Assembly: GCF_022429645.1 (NCBI RefSeq)
Contig: NZ_CP092480.1
Coordinates: 2,710,501 to 2,774,500 of the forward strand
Direction: 5' to 3'
Source: Lutibacter sp. A80
Lineage (GTDB): Bacteria; Bacteroidota; Bacteroidia; Flavobacteriales; Flavobacteriaceae
Length of the DNA stretch: 64,000 nucleotides
The notes beneath the pieces are model-generated. The model worked only from the letters and a program-made list of their open reading frames with translations. It had not been told where the DNA came from and searched no databases. The first letter of the stretch is position 1; each line of letters begins with the position of its first letter. This document shows, piece by piece, positions 34,238-44,004 of the stretch. A program made the translations under genes and the position numbers.

Positions 34238-35014
34238 ATGAGTGTAAGAGCAAAAAAACACCTAGGACAACATTTTTTAAAAGATGAATTAATAGCGCAA
34301 CAAATTGCCGATAGTTTAACCGAAAATGGTTATAAAAATGTTTTAGAAATAGGGCCTGGAATGGGTGTTTTAACAAAATATTTGCTTAAAAAACCACTTA
34401 AAACGTATGTAATTGAAATTGATACAGAATCGGTTGAATATTTACAGACTCATTATTTAAATTTAGCTGATAGAATTATTTCAAAAGATTTCTTAAAAAT
34501 TAATCTTGAAACTTATTTTATAAAAGAACAAGTAGCAATAATTGGAAATTTTCCGTACAATATTTCAACTCAAATAGTATTTAAAACACTTGAAAATCGA
34601 CATCAAATACCGGAGTTTACCGGAATGTTTCAAAAAGAAGTTGCTAAAAGAATTGCAGAAAAAGCAGGAAGTAAGGTTTACGGAATACTTTCAGTTTTAA
34701 CCCAAGCTTTTTACAACGTAGAATATTTATTTACAGTACCACCAACTGTTTTTAATCCACCTCCCAAAGTAGATTCTGGAGTTATTAGACTTATAAGAAA
34801 AGAGAATTATACGCTGCCTGTAGATGAAAAATTATTTTTTAAAGTAGTAAAAACGGCTTTTCAACAACGTAGAAAAACACTTCGTAATAGTTTAAAAGTG
34901 CTTAATTTATCGGATAGTTTAAGAGAAGATAGTATCTTTGGTCAACGTCCAGAGCAATTATCGGTTCAAGAGTTCATTAATCTTACTTCTAAAATAGAAA
35001 AAGATGTCAGTTGA
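34238..35014 (+). CDS. rsmA: 16S rRNA (adenine1518-N6/adenine1519-N6)-dimethyltransferase
   Basis: 258 residues, complete. Rossmann methyltransferase with the SAM motif [14 protein letters not shown], the catalytic NFPYNIST motif (N-F/L-P-Y) and the C-terminal helical domain with [12 protein letters not shown]. It dimethylates two adjacent adenines in helix 45 of 16S rRNA during 30S maturation. It lies in an operon with DUF4286 upstream (4-bp gap) and mgtE downstream (11-bp overlap). Confidence 0.97.
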   Translation: MSVRAKKHLGQHFLKDELIAQQIADSLTENGYKNVLEIGPGMGVLTKYLLKKPLKTYVIEIDTESVEYLQTHYLNLADRIISKDFLKINLETYFIKEQVAIIGNFPYNISTQIVFKTLENRHQIPEFTGMFQKEVAKRIAEKAGSKVYGILSVLTQAFYNVEYLFTVPPTVFNPPPKVDSGVIRLIRKENYTLPVDEKLFFKVVKTAFQQRRKTLRNSLKVLNLSDSLREDSIFGQRPEQLSVQEFINLTSKIEKDVS

Positions 35015-36356
35015 AATTTCAAAACAGTTTATAGAAGATATTCAGTTATTAATTGCTGAAAAAAACAATGAATCTTTATTGATTTTATTGGAAGAATTCC
35101 ATTATGCAGATATAGCAGAGGTTATTGATGATTTATATACTGATGAAGCAATTTATTTAATTCGACTTTTAGAAAGTGATGTAACTTCAGAAGTAATTGC
35201 CGAATTAGATGAAGATGTTCGTGAAAAAATTCTTAACGAACTTTCTAGTAAAGAAATTGCAGAAGAAATTGACGAGCTAGATACCGATGATGCAGCAGAT
35301 ATTATTTCAGAACTTCCAGAAAATCAAAAAGAAGAAGTAATTGCGCATCTAGAAGATATTAAACACGCCAAAGAAATTGTTGAGCTTTTACGTTACGATG
35401 AAGATACTGCAGGTGGTTTAATGGCGAAAGAGTTAGTAAAAGTAAACGAAAATTGGAATGTTTTAACGTGTGTAAAAGAAATGCGGGCGCAAGCCGAAGA
35501 GGTTACCAGAGTACATTCTATTTATGTTGTAGATGATGATAATAAACTAATAGGAAGGCTTTCTTTAAAAGATTTGTTAACCACCTCTACAAAAACTGCA
35601 ATTAAAGATGTTTTAATAAAAAAAGTAGATTCGGTAAATGTAAATGACCAGGCTGAAGATGTAGCTAGAGTTATGCAAAAATACGATTTGGAAGCAATTC
35701 CTGTAGTAGATGAAATTGGACATTTAGTTGGTAGAATTACTATTGATGATATTGTAGATGTAATTAGAGAAGAAGCTGAAAAAGATTACCAATTAGCAGC
35801 GGGTATTTCTCAAGATGTTGAAGCAGATGATACCATTTGGGAACTTACTAAAGCGCGTTTACCTTGGTTAATTTTAGCATTGTTTGGTGGTTTTATTAGT
35901 GTTTCGGTATTGGGCGGTTTTGGAGATGCAATGAGACAATTTCCTGAACTATTTTTCTTTACACCATTAATTGCCGCAATGGCAGGAAATGTTGGAGTAC
36001 AATCATCTGCAATTGTTGTGCAAGGGTTGGCAAACGATAGTTTAAGAGGTTCGCTTTGGAATAGACTTGTTAAAGAAATATCACTTAGCTTATTAAATGG
36101 TTTTGTTCTTGCCATATTATTAATGTCTGCAGGAATGTTTTTTCTTGGTTTTGACTTTAAAGTAGGATTAACAGTATCTATTTCGTTAGTTTCTGTTATT
36201 ATTATTGCTTCAATTATAGGCACTTTTGTTCCAATTATTTTAGATAAAAGAAATATAGATCCTGCCTTAGCTACAGGTCCATTTATAACTACAAGTAACG
36301 ATATTTTGGGGATTTTAATTTACTTTTTAATTGCAAAATTAATTTTAGGATTTTAA
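35004..36356 (+). CDS. mgtE: Magnesium transporter MgtE
   Basis: 450 residues. N-terminal superhelical MgtE_N domain (about 20-130, with [15 protein letters not shown]), two CBS domains (about 135-260) and five membrane helices (about 285-450) with the [14 protein letters not shown] pore segment. A homodimeric Mg2+ channel gated by Mg2+ binding to the N and CBS domains. The ATG overlaps the rsmA 3' end by 11 bp, so translation is coupled. Confidence 0.96.
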   Translation: MSVEISKQFIEDIQLLIAEKNNESLLILLEEFHYADIAEVIDDLYTDEAIYLIRLLESDVTSEVIAELDEDVREKILNELSSKEIAEEIDELDTDDAADIISELPENQKEEVIAHLEDIKHAKEIVELLRYDEDTAGGLMAKELVKVNENWNVLTCVKEMRAQAEEVTRVHSIYVVDDDNKLIGRLSLKDLLTTSTKTAIKDVLIKKVDSVNVNDQAEDVARVMQKYDLEAIPVVDEIGHLVGRITIDDIVDVIREEAEKDYQLAAGISQDVEADDTIWELTKARLPWLILALFGGFISVSVLGGFGDAMRQFPELFFFTPLIAAMAGNVGVQSSAIVVQGLANDSLRGSLWNRLVKEISLSLLNGFVLAILLMSAGMFFLGFDFKVGLTVSISLVSVIIIASIIGTFVPIILDKRNIDPALATGPFITTSNDILGILIYFLIAKLILGF

Positions 36357-36410
36357 GTGGTTTTGACTTCTAATAATCTTTTTTGAATTAAATTTTGCTA
36401 ATTAAAAAAT

Positions 36411-36905
36411 ATGGATAATACCCTAAATCAAATTAAAAAAGCAGTTTACAGTAAATGTAATTTAAATATTTCTGATTTTAATTTAGATCCAGAAAGTAGA
36501 GCATATAATGCTTGTAGTTTTAAACTCAATGGAAAAATTATTATTAGTAGAAATGCTAAAGTTACACCTAAAAAAGTTGGCCAATTTGTAACTTTTTGGA
36601 AACGGAATACAGACGGAATAATTGAGCCTTTTAACGAAACCGATACAATAGATTTTTTTATTGTAAACGTACATACACCAAATGAATTTGGGCAATTTGT
36701 TTTTCCAAAATCTATACTGATTAAAAAAGGAATACTATCAACAGTAAACAAAGAAGGAAAGAGAGCATTTAGAGTGTATCCGAGTTGGGACCTTACAAAA
36801 AATAAACAAGCTCAATTATCTCAAAAATGGCAATTGAATTATTTCTATAAAATTAATGCATCAACCAATTTTAATGAGGTTTCTAAATTGTATAATAATA
36901 AATAA
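36411..36905 (+). CDS. MepB family protein
   Basis: 164 residues. The layout matches the MepB family: an N-terminal ESRAYNACSFKLNGKIIISR segment and a central VGQFVTFWKRN, followed by DFFIVNV and GQFVFPKSILI and a FRVYPSWD motif near the C-terminus. MepB was named from the staphylococcal mepRAB multidrug efflux locus, but its role is unknown. No MepA or MepR homolog adjoins here. It lies 54 bp after mgtE and is convergent with the TrmH-type methyltransferase gene. Confidence 0.85.
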   Translation: MDNTLNQIKKAVYSKCNLNISDFNLDPESRAYNACSFKLNGKIIISRNAKVTPKKVGQFVTFWKRNTDGIIEPFNETDTIDFFIVNVHTPNEFGQFVFPKSILIKKGILSTVNKEGKRAFRVYPSWDLTKNKQAQLSQKWQLNYFYKINASTNFNEVSKLYNNK

Positions 36906-36929
36906 CGGTGTGTAAAGTATAATCTAATA

Positions 36930-37460
36930 TTAGAATTTAAACTTTTTAAACAAATCCCAAAGTACAACACCACAACTTACCGAAATATTTAAAGAGTGTT
37001 TGGTTCCAAATTGTGGAATTTCAATACAATAATTACTTGCAGAAACTACTGCTTGTTGCACTCCTTTTACCTCATTTCCCATAACAACAGCATATTTTTG
37101 GTTGGGTTCTAGCGTAAAATCTTGCAACATCGTACTGTTTTCAGCTTGTTCAATAGCTAAAATTTTAATCTTTTCATTTTTTAATTTCTCAACTAAAGTT
37201 AAGGTATCTTCAGCATATTCCCAAGCTACAGATTCCGTAGCTCCCAATGCAGTTTTATGAATTTCTTTATGAGGAGGTTGCGCTGTAATACCGCATAAAT
37301 ATATTTTTTCAATTAAAAAAGCATCACTTGTTCTAAAAACTGATCCAATATTATTTAAACTTCTAATATTATCTAGAATTACAATTAGTGGAATTTTTTC
37401 AGTTTTCTTAAAGTCTTCAACATTTAATCTTCCAAGTTCACTGTTTTTTAGTTTTCTCAT
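36930..37460 (-). CDS. SpoU/TrmH-family RNA methyltransferase
   Basis: 176 residues. A short SPOUT enzyme with the three SpoU motifs: the N-terminal LDNIRSLNNIGSVFRTSDAF (motif 1), VMGNEVKGV (motif 2) and IPQFGTKHSLNISVSCGVVL (motif 3), forming the trefoil-knot SAM site. It methylates a ribose 2'-OH in tRNA or rRNA; which position is not visible. There is no additional RNA-binding domain. A second small SPOUT gene lies at 41681-42139. Confidence 0.9.
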   Translation of the reverse strand: MRKLKNSELGRLNVEDFKKTEKIPLIVILDNIRSLNNIGSVFRTSDAFLIEKIYLCGITAQPPHKEIHKTALGATESVAWEYAEDTLTLVEKLKNEKIKILAIEQAENSTMLQDFTLEPNQKYAVVMGNEVKGVQQAVVSASNYCIEIPQFGTKHSLNISVSCGVVLWDLFKKFKF

Positions 37461-37495
37461 TATCTTGTTTTAATTAAGTGGGGTTTTAAATGTGT

Positions 37496-38698
37496 TTAAA
37501 AAATTGAATATCCAAAAATTATAGAGAGACTTTTGTAATATGCATCATTAGTCATCTTTTCTAAAAGATTTCTATTTGTATAGTATCTAATTTCTGCACT
37601 ATATTTTTTGGTGCTATATCCTGCTCCTATTGCAAAATTGCTATTAGGGCTTGAAGTATTTATATCTTTACTAAATTCATAATCTAAATAAGAGCCAAAA
37701 TTAAAATCAACAACCCAAGAAGTATTAATAAATAATTTTGAATTTTTATTTAAAAACATATAATGCCTAACTCCAATTGGTAATTCTATGGAATTGTAAT
37801 CAATTTTAACAGATTGTTTAGTTCCAAAACTAATTGTTGAGGTTTCTGATTTGAAATATTGATATGTTGGTTCAATTATAATAGCCCATTTATTTTTGTT
37901 AAAAGGTAAAATTAATTCATTCTCAATCCCTATTCTAAAGCCTATTTTATTATCAAAATTAGCATCTTTTACTTTAGTGTAATCACCACGAAGTGTAAGA
38001 GATGAAATATTTAAACCAGGTCTAATTGTTAAATTATATAAATCTTTTTTTTGTTTTGTATTATAATTAACAAATTCAGAATTAGTGCATTTATTGTATT
38101 TTATAAAAAAGTCTACTAATTTATTTGTTCTGTAATCAAGGTGTTCAGTATCTTTTATTGAAATATTTTGGCACTTTAAATTTGCCCTAAGTTGATATAT
38201 ATAAGTGTTGTTTTTAGCTATTTGACCACTAGAAGTTAAGTAACTTTTATAAATTAATTGTTGAATATTAATTGTGTCAGTTTTATAAAAGTATCTTTTT
38301 AAATTCTTTTTTTCATAAAAGAATAAATCAGCGTTACCTTCTATTAGTACTTTTAAAAAAAGTGTTTCTTTCTTATAATTCGGACTTCTATCTTGATTTA
38401 AACTGTTTATACTTTCATTAGACATATCAATGTCAACAGTATAACGTTGGTATTTAGCAATATTATAAATTCCAAATTCTTTAACAACTTCAATAGTTGC
38501 TTCTTTTTGGTTATCATTTTTTGATAATTTATAATTAAAATGACTGGGGTTATTTTTCCAATCAATATTTTTAATGAAGCATTCTATTTTTTCACCAGAA
38601 TTTTTAATAAAATATCCTTTTTTAAAAGAGATTTGCGAATAACTGCTAAGATAGAAGAGAGTAATTACAATGAGCAGGAATTGTTTTTTCATATTCAA
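37496..38698 (-). CDS. Outer-membrane beta-barrel-type protein of unknown function
   Basis: 400 residues. Signal peptide ending SSYS (about residue 21). The N-terminal half (25-190) is a soluble mixed region with KKGYFIKNSGEKIECFIKN and FGIYNIAKYQRYTVDI. The C-terminal half (about 215-400) has alternating hydrophobic strands typical of a PorT/OmpX-like barrel and ends SIIFGYSIF with a terminal Phe. This two-part build occurs in many flavobacterial hypothetical proteins. No function is assigned. MNMKK offers two near starts (38698 and 38692). Base composition matches the neighbours. Confidence 0.75.
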   Translation of the reverse strand: MNMKKQFLLIVITLFYLSSYSQISFKKGYFIKNSGEKIECFIKNIDWKNNPSHFNYKLSKNDNQKEATIEVVKEFGIYNIAKYQRYTVDIDMSNESINSLNQDRSPNYKKETLFLKVLIEGNADLFFYEKKNLKRYFYKTDTINIQQLIYKSYLTSSGQIAKNNTYIYQLRANLKCQNISIKDTEHLDYRTNKLVDFFIKYNKCTNSEFVNYNTKQKKDLYNLTIRPGLNISSLTLRGDYTKVKDANFDNKIGFRIGIENELILPFNKNKWAIIIEPTYQYFKSETSTISFGTKQSVKIDYNSIELPIGVRHYMFLNKNSKLFINTSWVVDFNFGSYLDYEFSKDINTSSPNSNFAIGAGYSTKKYSAEIRYYTNRNLLEKMTNDAYYKSLSIIFGYSIF

Positions 38699-38858
38699 TT
38701 TATTTGTTTTTAGATATTAAAATACCCCTATTTAGAATCAATTTTAAAGGTATAAAACAATTATTGATTTATAATATACTTCTGTCCTAAAATTGAAATG
38801 AGTTTTGAATTAACCCTTTTTTAAATCATCAAATTTTTCAATCTTTCAATATAAAATG

Positions 38859-38866
38859 TAACTTCG
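38859..38866 (+). promoter_or_regulatory. Probable -7 element of mutS (TAACTTCG)
   Basis: One mismatch to TAnnTTTG, 26 bp upstream of the TTG start. A T-rich stretch lies upstream in place of a clear -33. Confidence 0.35.
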
Positions 38867-38892
38867 CAAATCTAACTTAATTTCCTAAAAAA

Positions 38893-41502
38893 TTGGCAGC
38901 AAAATCAAAGAAAGTCACACCATTAATGAAACAATACAATGCAATAAAGGTAAAATATCCTGATGCAATGTTATTATTTAGAGTGGGCGATTTTTACGAA
39001 ACTTTTGGTGAAGATGCTAAAAAAGCAGCCCATGTTTTAGGAATTATTTTAACCAAACGTGGCGCAGGTAGTGAAACAGAAACTGCCTTAGCTGGTTTTC
39101 CACACCATTCTTTAAATACCTACTTACCAAAATTAGTAAAAGCCGGAATGCGTGTTGCAATTTGCGATCAGTTGGAAGATCCAAAAATGACCAAGAAAAT
39201 TGTAAAACGTGGAGTTACAGAATTGGTAACACCAGGAGTTGCTTTAAATGATGAAGTGCTACAGTCTAAAACAAATAACTTTTTAGCATCGGTGCACTTT
39301 GGAAAAAAACAACTTGGTATTTCTTTTTTAGATGTTTCTACAGGAGAATTTTTAACAGCGCAAGGAACTAGTGAGTATATTGATAAGTTGCTTCAAAATT
39401 TTAATCCGAGCGAGGTATTGGTTCAAAAACAACATAAAAATAAGTTTCAAGAACTGTTTGGAGATCGTTTTTATACATTTTATTTAGAAGATTGGATATT
39501 TCAAGTAGAATACGCTTTGGAAACCTTAACAAATCACTTTAAAGTAAAAACATTAAAGGGTTTTGGTGTAGATGATTTAAATGAAGGTGTTATTGCTGCA
39601 GGTGCTGTATTGTATTATTTAAGCGAAACACAGCATAATAAATTAGAGCATATTTCTGTAATTAATAGAATTTCGGAAGATAATTATGTGTGGATGGATC
39701 GATTTACCATTCGTAATTTAGAGTTATACAATTCTACTTCGGTAAATGCTGTAACGCTTTTAGATGTTATAGATAAAACAATTTCGCCAATGGGCGGACG
39801 TTTATTAAAACGCTGGTTGGCATTGCCTTTAAAAGATATTAATCGTATAAAAAAGCGCCATGATATTGTTAAATATTTTATTGATAATGATGATTTTCTA
39901 GAAACTGCAACCTACCAAATTAAACAAATTAGTGATATTGAGCGTTTGGTTTCTAAAGTGGCAACAGGAAAAGTAAATCCGCGTGAAGTTGTTTTGTTAA
40001 AAAATTCTTTAAATGCTATTATTCCAATTAAAGAAGCCGCCGAACAAAGCAACAATCAATCGTTAAAAATTATAGGAGAGCAATTACAAAATTGTAATAC
40101 ACTCCGCGAAAAAATTACAAAAACTATAAACGAAGACGCTCCTGTAAATATTAACAAAGGAAATGTTATTGCAAGTGGAGTTTCAAAAGAATTGGATGAA
40201 TTAAGAGCAATTTCAACTTCAGGAAAAGATTATTTAGATGCTATGCTGGCTCGTGAAACTGAACGCACTGGAATTTCATCGTTAAAAATAGCTTTTAATA
40301 ATGTATTTGGATATTATATTGAAGTTAGAAATTCGCATAAAGATAAAGTTCCAGAAGATTGGATTCGTAAGCAAACCTTGGTAAATGCCGAGCGTTATAT
40401 TACTGAAGAATTAAAAGAATACGAAACAAAAATTTTAGGGGCTGAAGAAAAAATCGGAAAACTTGAACACGAGCTTTTTGCGGAATTAATTAGCAATTTA
40501 CTAGATTATATTCAGCCAATACAATTAAACGCGCAATTGATAGCGCAAATAGATTGTTTGTTGTCTTTTGCTGAATTGGCTAAGTACAATAATTATATCC
40601 GTCCACAAATTGATGAAAGTAGCGATTTGGAAATAAAAAACGGGAGGCATCCTGTTATTGAAAAACAATTACCAATTGGTGAAGAATACATTGCAAACGA
40701 TGTGGTTTTAAACAGAAATTTGCAACAAATAATTATGATTACCGGTCCTAATATGAGTGGTAAATCCGCTATTTTACGTCAAACTGCTTTAATAGTTTTA
40801 TTAGCCCAAATGGGAAGTTATGTTCCAGCACAAAATGCTAGAATTGGAATTGTAGATAAAATATTTACCCGTGTTGGTGCAAGTGACAATATTTCTATGG
40901 GCGAATCTACTTTTATGGTAGAAATGAATGAAACGGCTAGTATTTTGAACAATATTTCAGAACGGAGTTTGGTATTGTTAGATGAAATTGGACGTGGAAC
41001 TAGTACCTACGATGGGATTTCAATAGCATGGGCAATTGCAGAATATTTACACGAACATCCTTCAAAAGCTAAAACACTTTTCGCTACACATTATCACGAG
41101 TTAAACGATATGACCAATACGTTTGAACGTGTTAAAAATTATAATGTTTCAGTAAAAGAACTAAAAGATAAAGTTATTTTTTTACGTAAATTAGTTCCTG
41201 GTGGGAGTGAGCATAGTTTTGGTATTTATGTAGCTAAATTAGCCGGAATGCCAACTTCGGTTATTCATAGGGCAAGTAAAATGCTGAAACAATTAGAAAA
41301 AAACCATACAAATGCTGAAGTAAAAGAAACGTTGAAAAATACTCAGGAAGAAGAGATGCAATTGAGTTTTTTTCAGTTAGATGATCCTTTGTTAGAAGAT
41401 ATTAAAGAAGAAATTCTTGCAACAAATATTGATGCACTTACACCTATTGAAGCATTGATGAAATTGAATGAAATTAAACGTATGTTGACTAAAAAGAAAT
41501 AA
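38893..41502 (+). CDS. mutS: DNA mismatch repair protein MutS
   Basis: 869 residues starting at TTG (38893). The mismatch-recognition FxE motif is present as [11 protein letters not shown] (domain I), followed by the connector, lever, clamp and ATPase domains. Walker A is GPNMSGKSA (starting near 618) and Walker [10 protein letters not shown] (near 697), followed by the ATHYHEL switch. The C-terminus has the usual helix-turn-helix and a short dimerisation tail. It recognises mismatches and recruits MutL. The alignment start [19 protein letters not shown] fits the family without an ATG. Confidence 0.97.
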   Translation: MAAKSKKVTPLMKQYNAIKVKYPDAMLLFRVGDFYETFGEDAKKAAHVLGIILTKRGAGSETETALAGFPHHSLNTYLPKLVKAGMRVAICDQLEDPKMTKKIVKRGVTELVTPGVALNDEVLQSKTNNFLASVHFGKKQLGISFLDVSTGEFLTAQGTSEYIDKLLQNFNPSEVLVQKQHKNKFQELFGDRFYTFYLEDWIFQVEYALETLTNHFKVKTLKGFGVDDLNEGVIAAGAVLYYLSETQHNKLEHISVINRISEDNYVWMDRFTIRNLELYNSTSVNAVTLLDVIDKTISPMGGRLLKRWLALPLKDINRIKKRHDIVKYFIDNDDFLETATYQIKQISDIERLVSKVATGKVNPREVVLLKNSLNAIIPIKEAAEQSNNQSLKIIGEQLQNCNTLREKITKTINEDAPVNINKGNVIASGVSKELDELRAISTSGKDYLDAMLARETERTGISSLKIAFNNVFGYYIEVRNSHKDKVPEDWIRKQTLVNAERYITEELKEYETKILGAEEKIGKLEHELFAELISNLLDYIQPIQLNAQLIAQIDCLLSFAELAKYNNYIRPQIDESSDLEIKNGRHPVIEKQLPIGEEYIANDVVLNRNLQQIIMITGPNMSGKSAILRQTALIVLLAQMGSYVPAQNARIGIVDKIFTRVGASDNISMGESTFMVEMNETASILNNISERSLVLLDEIGRGTSTYDGISIAWAIAEYLHEHPSKAKTLFATHYHELNDMTNTFERVKNYNVSVKELKDKVIFLRKLVPGGSEHSFGIYVAKLAGMPTSVIHRASKMLKQLEKNHTNAEVKETLKNTQEEEMQLSFFQLDDPLLEDIKEEILATNIDALTPIEALMKLNEIKRMLTKKK

Positions 41503-41523
41503 TTTAGAGATTAAATAAAGCCG

Positions 41524-41651
41524 TTATTCTGAACTTGTTTACTCACATTCATTTAATCTATTTTTTAAAGGAATTCGTGAATCATCGATTTCAGGTTCTC
41601 ATAATGATAGGTAACTTGTATGATGAGATTCTGAAACAAGTTCAGAATGAC
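41524..41651. repeat. Intergenic inverted repeat with TTCTGAACTTGTTT arms
   Basis: Arms TTATTCTGAACTTGTTT (41524-41540) and AAACAAGTTCAGAATGA (41634-41650) face each other about 93 bp apart. A partial copy of the same word (GAGATTCTGAAACAAGTT) lies at the right end. The arms resemble short intergenic palindromes dispersed in flavobacterial genomes. It lies between mutS and the SPOUT gene and contains no gene. Confidence 0.7.
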
Positions 41652-41680
41652 GTATTTTTTAAAAGTCTTAAAATCTATAA

Positions 41681-42139
41681 ATGATAAACAATCTAGAACA
41701 AGGTTTTTTTGGTATTGGAATTCAAAATGGTAAAACTCCTGAAAATTTAGGTGTTTTATGGCGTTCAGCTCAAAATATGGGAGCAAGTTTTATTTTTACC
41801 ATTGGAAATAGGTATGCAAAACAAGCTTGTGATACCCATAAAGCAACGGGAGCAATGCCTTATTTTCATTATGCAACTTTTGATGATTTTTATAATAATT
41901 TACCAAAAGGAGCACAGTTAGTTGGTGTTGAATTAGATGAAAAAGCAGTGCAACTGGAAACATTTAAACACCCAAGGCGTTGTGTATATTTGTTAGGAGC
42001 AGAAGACCACGGATTGTCTAAAGCTGCCATAGAAAAATCGCATTTTTTAGTAAAATTTAAGTCCGTTTTAAGTTTAAATGTTTCTGTAGCAGGTAGTATT
42101 GTAATGTACGATAGACAAGCTAAAGCTTTTAAATTGTAA
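41681..42139 (+). CDS. SpoU-family RNA methyltransferase (TrmL-like size)
   Basis: 152 residues. SPOUT domain only, with GIQNGKTPENLGVLWRSAQ (motif 1), YLLGAEDHGLSKAAIEK (motif 2) and LSLNVSVAGSIVMYDR (motif 3). The minimal size resembles TrmL-type tRNA 2'-O-methyltransferases, but the substrate is not certain. It follows the intergenic inverted repeat after mutS. Confidence 0.88.
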   Translation: MINNLEQGFFGIGIQNGKTPENLGVLWRSAQNMGASFIFTIGNRYAKQACDTHKATGAMPYFHYATFDDFYNNLPKGAQLVGVELDEKAVQLETFKHPRRCVYLLGAEDHGLSKAAIEKSHFLVKFKSVLSLNVSVAGSIVMYDRQAKAFKL

Positions 42140-42194
42140 TTTTTTAACTTAAACAAGTATAAGCAACATCATTTAAATTATAACGTTTTTATAC

Positions 42195-42202
42195 TATCTT
42201 TG
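42195..42202 (+). promoter_or_regulatory. -7 promoter element (TATCTTTG) of the tatA-like gene
   Basis: Exact TAnnTTTG match, 18 bp upstream of the ATG at 42221. Confidence 0.6.
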
Positions 42203-42220
42203 TAATCTAAATATTTAAAA

Positions 42221-42538
42221 ATGTATCTATTTATTAGCGGAGCCGAAATATTTGTAGTACTAGTTATTGTTGTAATGCTTTTTGGTGCAGATAAATTACC
42301 AGAAATTGCACGTGGCCTAGGAAAAGGTATGCGTCAAGTTAAAGATGCAACAAACGATATTAAACGTGAAATAAATAATAGTGCCGAAAAAAATAATATA
42401 GATCTTGATGTTGCTTCAAGTATTAAAGAAGAAATTAAGAAAGTAACCGATGATATTCAAGACTATAGCAAACCTGTAAAAAAAGTAAAAGACACTATTG
42501 TTGATGAAATTACAGGGCCTATTAAAAGAAATAAATAG
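42221..42538 (+). CDS. Sec-independent protein translocase TatA/TatE family protein
   Basis: 105 residues. One N-terminal membrane helix (about 5-22, ISGAEIFVVLVIVVMLFG), the hinge ADKLPEIARGLGKGM, and a long amphipathic then charged helix. The FG hinge and helix order are those of TatA/TatB. The charged tail is longer than in minimal TatA. A Tat-dependent substrate is present in this window (flavoprotein at 19027-20796). It is followed 2 bp later by the PAP2 gene, probably co-transcribed. Confidence 0.9.
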   Translation: MYLFISGAEIFVVLVIVVMLFGADKLPEIARGLGKGMRQVKDATNDIKREINNSAEKNNIDLDVASSIKEEIKKVTDDIQDYSKPVKKVKDTIVDEITGPIKRNK

Positions 42539-42540
42539 TT

Positions 42541-43101
42541 TTGGAATTTCTTGGTTCACTTATTGAATACGATAAGCAATTATTACTTTTTTTACATTCT
42601 AAAGGTATTGAATTTTGGGATGGATTTTGGTTGTTTGTTACCTATCCGCCACATTGGATTCCACTGTTTTTTTTATTATTTTATTTGGGATATAAAGCTT
42701 TTGGATTAAAAAAAGCTCTGTATATTTTAATATTAACAGCGTTAAGCGCAGGAACTTCATTAGTTATTGTAAATATTATTAAAAATATTTTTCAAAGATT
42801 AAGACCTATAAATGATGTTTCTATAAATAAGTCTATTCGAATTTTAGTTGAAGCGAATGATTTTAGTTTTGTTTCTGGTCATTCAGCAGTCTCTTTTACT
42901 ATTGCTTTTTTTTCATTTTGGGTATTAAAAAAACAATACAAAGGAGTATTATTAATTTTTATTTTCCCTTTATTTTTTGCTTATAGTAGACTTTACCTGG
43001 CCTTACATTATCCTATTGATATTTTTGTAGGGATGCTTCTAGGCTTATTTATTGCAATTGTATTTTACAAATTAGCACGTTTATTAGTGTTAAAAAGCTA
43101 G
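42541..43101 (+). CDS. PAP2 superfamily membrane phosphatase
   Basis: 186 residues from a TTG start. Five to six membrane helices with the PAP2 signature spread over KNIFQRLRP, the FVSGHSAVSFT segment and RLYLALHYPIDIFVG, giving the catalytic His residues and Arg. Such enzymes dephosphorylate undecaprenyl pyrophosphate or phosphatidic/phosphatidylglycerol phosphates at the outer face of the membrane. The choice cannot be made here. It starts 2 bp after tatA and ends 2 bp before the convergent O-methyltransferase stop. Confidence 0.9.
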   Translation: MEFLGSLIEYDKQLLLFLHSKGIEFWDGFWLFVTYPPHWIPLFFLLFYLGYKAFGLKKALYILILTALSAGTSLVIVNIIKNIFQRLRPINDVSINKSIRILVEANDFSFVSGHSAVSFTIAFFSFWVLKKQYKGVLLIFIFPLFFAYSRLYLALHYPIDIFVGMLLGLFIAIVFYKLARLLVLKS

Positions 43102-43103
43102 TA

Positions 43104-43745
43104 TTATTTTACTCTTGTTATGGTTAACCCATCTCTAATTGGAAGTAAAATAGTTTCAACTCTAGCATCTGAGTTTAGTAATTTATTGTATTCAAGTAGT
43201 GTTTTTGTATCGATATCTTTCGGATTGAGTTCTTCAACAATTTTACCGCTCCACAATACATTATCAGATAAAATAACACCTCCAGAGTTCATTTTATCGA
43301 TTATTAAATTAAAGTAATTTATATAGTTAGATTTATCGGCATCTATAAAAACCAAATCAAATTTTTTGTTAAGTGTTGGAATTATATCAACTGCATTACC
43401 TATAAGTTGTTTTATTTGATTTTTATAATTAGAATTATTAAAATATTTTTTAGCAAAATTTTCTAATTCTTCATTTTTATCAATGGTAATTAATTCTCCG
43501 TTATTTTGAATTCCTTCGGCTAAACACAATGCAGAATAACCAGTATAAGTTCCAATTTCGAGAATATTTTTTGGATTGGTTAATTTTGAAATTATACTTA
43601 ATAATCTACCTTGGTAAGCACCACTTAGCATACGTGGATTTAAAACTTTTTGCCAGGTTTCTTTGTTTAATTGTTGTAATAATTCTGGTTCTTTCTGTGA
43701 ATGATTAACAACATAGTCTTCAATTAGTTCAGGTAAAAAATCCAT
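43104..43745 (-). CDS. Class I SAM-dependent O-methyltransferase (Methyltransf_3)
   Basis: 213 residues, complete. Catechol O-methyltransferase-like Rossmann domain with ILEIGTYTGYSALCLAEG (SAM motif I), FIDADKSNYINYF (metal/SAM region) and the SDNVLWSGKI segment. Members methylate hydroxyl groups of small molecules with Mg2+. It is the third gene of an operon with an ECF sigma factor and an anti-sigma-like protein: its ATG follows the upstream stop with no gap. An association with the sigma factor's regulon is possible but is not shown by the sequence. Confidence 0.9.
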   Translation of the reverse strand: MDFLPELIEDYVVNHSQKEPELLQQLNKETWQKVLNPRMLSGAYQGRLLSIISKLTNPKNILEIGTYTGYSALCLAEGIQNNGELITIDKNEELENFAKKYFNNSNYKNQIKQLIGNAVDIIPTLNKKFDLVFIDADKSNYINYFNLIIDKMNSGGVILSDNVLWSGKIVEELNPKDIDTKTLLEYNKLLNSDARVETILLPIRDGLTITRVK

Positions 43746-43994
43746 TTAAAGTTTTTCTTTTAACTGTTTGTTCATGGCTTTTTTTTCTTCTTCACATAAA
43801 CAGTCATTTTTAGTACATTCTGTTAGTCTTTTTGTTTCATAACATTTAGACATAAAACTGTTTTGTTTAGAATATTTACCACATTTTTTGCATAAAAGAA
43901 GATGTAATCTCAACTTTATTATTTCCCATAAAGTTGCTTCATTATACTGGCTTTTATCACAAATTGTTGTAGCTTCATCACATGTTAATTTCAT
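43746..43994 (-). CDS. Small zinc-finger anti-sigma-like protein
   Basis: 82 residues, no membrane segment. The HLLLCKKC motif gives His31, Cys35 and Cys38 in the HxxxCxxC arrangement of zinc-binding anti-sigma factors, and further Cys pairs follow (TECTKNDCLCEE). It starts 10 bp after the ECF sigma gene and is probably its soluble regulator. Most ZAS proteins have a transmembrane tail; this one does not, so redox or metal sensing in the cytoplasm is a possibility (inference). Confidence 0.78.
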   Translation of the reverse strand: MKLTCDEATTICDKSQYNEATLWEIIKLRLHLLLCKKCGKYSKQNSFMSKCYETKRLTECTKNDCLCEEEKKAMNKQLKEKL

Positions 43995-44004
43995 CTGTAA
44001 CTCT

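Noticed and set aside
35810-36223. 137-codon open frame antisense to mgtE
   Set aside because: It lies wholly inside the strongly supported mgtE and has no family likeness, signal or promoter.
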